Positions 5,697 to 6,878 of a stretch of 6,878 nt of DNA are shown in pieces. How positions within the stretch are numbered: position 1 is the first letter of the stretch; each line of letters starts with the position of its first letter. A model generated the notes under the pieces. It had not been told where the DNA came from. It was given only the letters and a program-made list of their open reading frames with translations, and made no database searches. The position numbers and the translations under genes were made by a program. The DNA comes from Actinomycetota bacterium. GTDB taxonomy: Bacteria > Actinomycetota > Actinomycetes > Nanopelagicales > Nanopelagicaceae. The DNA lies in NCBI GenBank assembly GCA_009702205.1, contig WLIM01000058.1, positions 1 through 6,878 of the forward strand, in the 5' to 3' direction.

Positions 5697-6878
5697 TTAA
5701 TGCGCTCCCCCACGTAGATATGGCACACCGTCAGCAGCCGGAGCTCTCACTCTTCCAACTAAACCAGTCACGGCAATAATGGTTGCAATGTAAGGAACCA
5801 TTAACATGAACTCAGATGGAATAGACACACCAATAATAGTAAGTGTGCTCTGAAGATTATCTGCGAATCCAAACAATAGAGCGGCAAATACTGCGCCGAT
5901 TGGACTCCACTTTCCAAAGATCAACGCAGCTAGAGCAATAAAACCAGCACCCGCCGTCATCTCTTTACCAAACGCGCCAACAGAACCAACTGTGTAATAA
6001 GCCCCACCGACACCTGCGATTAAGCCAGCAATAATTACATTCTTAAATCTAAGTCTATTTACATCAATTCCAACTGTGTCTGCTGCAGTTGGGTGCTCGC
6101 CAATTGCACGAGTGCGAAGACCCCACTTAGTTTTGAAAAGCGCAAAGGTAATTGTTGCGACTATGGCGAACATCAAATACACAACTATGGACTGACTAAA
6201 GAAGATTGGCCCGATTACCGGAATTTTTGCAAGTATCGGAAGTTCGATATGCCCAAAGGTCGGTGCAGTGTTCCAAGTTGATTGATATGGAACCAACAAT
6301 TTCTTGTAAAGGAAATCGGTCAATCCGATCACCAATACATTCAAGACGAATCCAAGAATTACCTGATCTACCGAGAACTTAATGGCAAAAGTTGCTAGCA
6401 GGAATGAAATGGCCGCGCCAGCAATTGGCGCTGCTATCAATCCCCAAATTGTCTTGTGGGTAAGGCTCGCAACTACGCCAGATACAAATGCACTTGCTAA
6501 AAGTTGACCTTCAATAGCGATATTTATAACTCCAGAACGTTCACAAATTAAACCTGACATTGAACCAAAGATAAGTGGTACCGCTAAAAGCAGCGCTCCT
6601 TGTAGAAGACCAGTAAAAGGAATGAATTTTCCAGAAGCAACCCAAGTAATAAATGACATCAGTATTCCAAAAGTTGAAATTGCAGCAGGAATGACAATTT
6701 TGCTCCCAGTGCGGAAGGCAAGTACCGCTACGGCAGATGCGAGAACGGCGATAACCGAGAATATTTTCGCTCCTGTGGCAGATGCAATAACCCATTCTTT
6801 GATTAAGACCCACTCGTTATTCAAAACAAAACCGAATGTTGTCTTATCTTTTCCGGGTGATATAAATCCAAAAAATAG
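5697..6878 (-). CDS. ABC transporter permease for nucleosides (YufQ/NupQ-like), 5'-truncated
   Basis: Inner-membrane permease of the BPD_transp_2 family, the second permease of BmpA-type nucleoside importers. These normally work with a BmpA lipoprotein, a double ATPase and a partner permease, expected upstream beyond the window's right edge. The frame runs open to base 6878, so 393 residues are visible and the start is outside. About nine hydrophobic segments are visible, including residues 39-55, 61-78, 88-108, 144-168, 171-190, 229-249, 308-338 and 359-376. Family motifs are CERSGVINIAIEGQLL (112-127), DQVILGFVLNVL (171-182), GLRTRAIGEHPTAADTVGI (253-271; the cytoplasmic loop that meets the ATPase), GKEMTAGAGFIALAALIFG (304-322) and FGFADNLQ (336-343). 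A TTG at 6824 is an in-frame possible start, but the 18 residues before it (LFFGF, SPG, TTFGF) look like family sequence. Nucleoside specificity rests on the family and the cdd-deoA-add neighbours. Confidence 0.9.
   Translation of the reverse strand, partial: LFFGFISPGKDKTTFGFVLNNEWVLIKEWVIASATGAKIFSVIAVLASAVAVLAFRTGSKIVIPAAISTFGILMSFITWVASGKFIPFTGLLQGALLLAVPLIFGSMSGLICERSGVINIAIEGQLLASAFVSGVVASLTHKTIWGLIAAPIAGAAISFLLATFAIKFSVDQVILGFVLNVLVIGLTDFLYKKLLVPYQSTWNTAPTFGHIELPILAKIPVIGPIFFSQSIVVYLMFAIVATITFALFKTKWGLRTRAIGEHPTAADTVGIDVNRLRFKNVIIAGLIAGVGGAYYTVGSVGAFGKEMTAGAGFIALAALIFGKWSPIGAVFAALLFGFADNLQSTLTIIGVSIPSEFMLMVPYIATIIAVTGLVGRVRAPAADGVPYLRGGAH
5705..5711 (-). promoter_or_regulatory. Probable ribosome binding site supporting the TTG start of cdd
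   Basis: The minus strand reads GGGGGAG, followed after ten bases by TTG at 5694. It lies within the last codons of the permease gene. The spacing is longer than ideal, but no other purine-rich site is near, and the protein N-terminus fits this start. Confidence 0.45.

Overview
The window is a compact nucleoside salvage and catabolism locus. It holds seven genes in two convergent groups with almost no intergenic DNA. Proteins are actinobacterial in character: the PNP, mutase, adenosine deaminase, thymidine phosphorylase and cytidine deaminase all resemble mycobacterial or other actinobacterial versions. From memory, Mycobacterium tuberculosis also keeps deoD-pmmB close to add-deoA-cdd. Base composition is low for an actinobacterium (lines I counted run about 37-45% GC), genes overlap or abut, and TTG/GTG starts occur. 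This suggests a streamlined, low-GC actinobacterium, possibly a freshwater acI/Nanopelagicales type. That placement is inference; no rRNA or other marker is present.

Left group, + strand: the 3' part of thymidine kinase (1-499, start outside the window), purine nucleoside phosphorylase (509-1327), and a PGM2-like alpha-D-phosphohexomutase (1324-2940). The PNP and mutase genes overlap by 4 bases (GTGA).

Right group, - strand, in transcription order: an ABC-type nucleoside permease (5697-6878, start outside the window), cytidine deaminase (5305-5694), thymidine phosphorylase (4013-5308) and adenosine deaminase (2920-4011). Junctions are 2 bases apart, a 4-base ATGA overlap, and 1 base apart. 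The two groups collide tail to tail, with the last 21 bases of the mutase and adenosine deaminase genes shared (2920-2940). An imperfect hairpin there may end the minus-strand transcript.

Together the genes form a route. Nucleosides enter through the ABC importer. Cytidine deaminase gives uridine/deoxyuridine, and adenosine deaminase gives inosine/deoxyinosine. Thymidine phosphorylase and PNP split the products to free base plus (deoxy)ribose-1-phosphate. The mutase is a good candidate to convert the sugar-1-phosphate to the 5-phosphate for central metabolism. Thymidine kinase instead captures thymidine for dTMP. Both promoters lie outside the window, and no gap is long enough to hide another gene. 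I found no mobile element, CRISPR array, RNA gene or clearly novel system; the main open question is the true substrate of the mutase.
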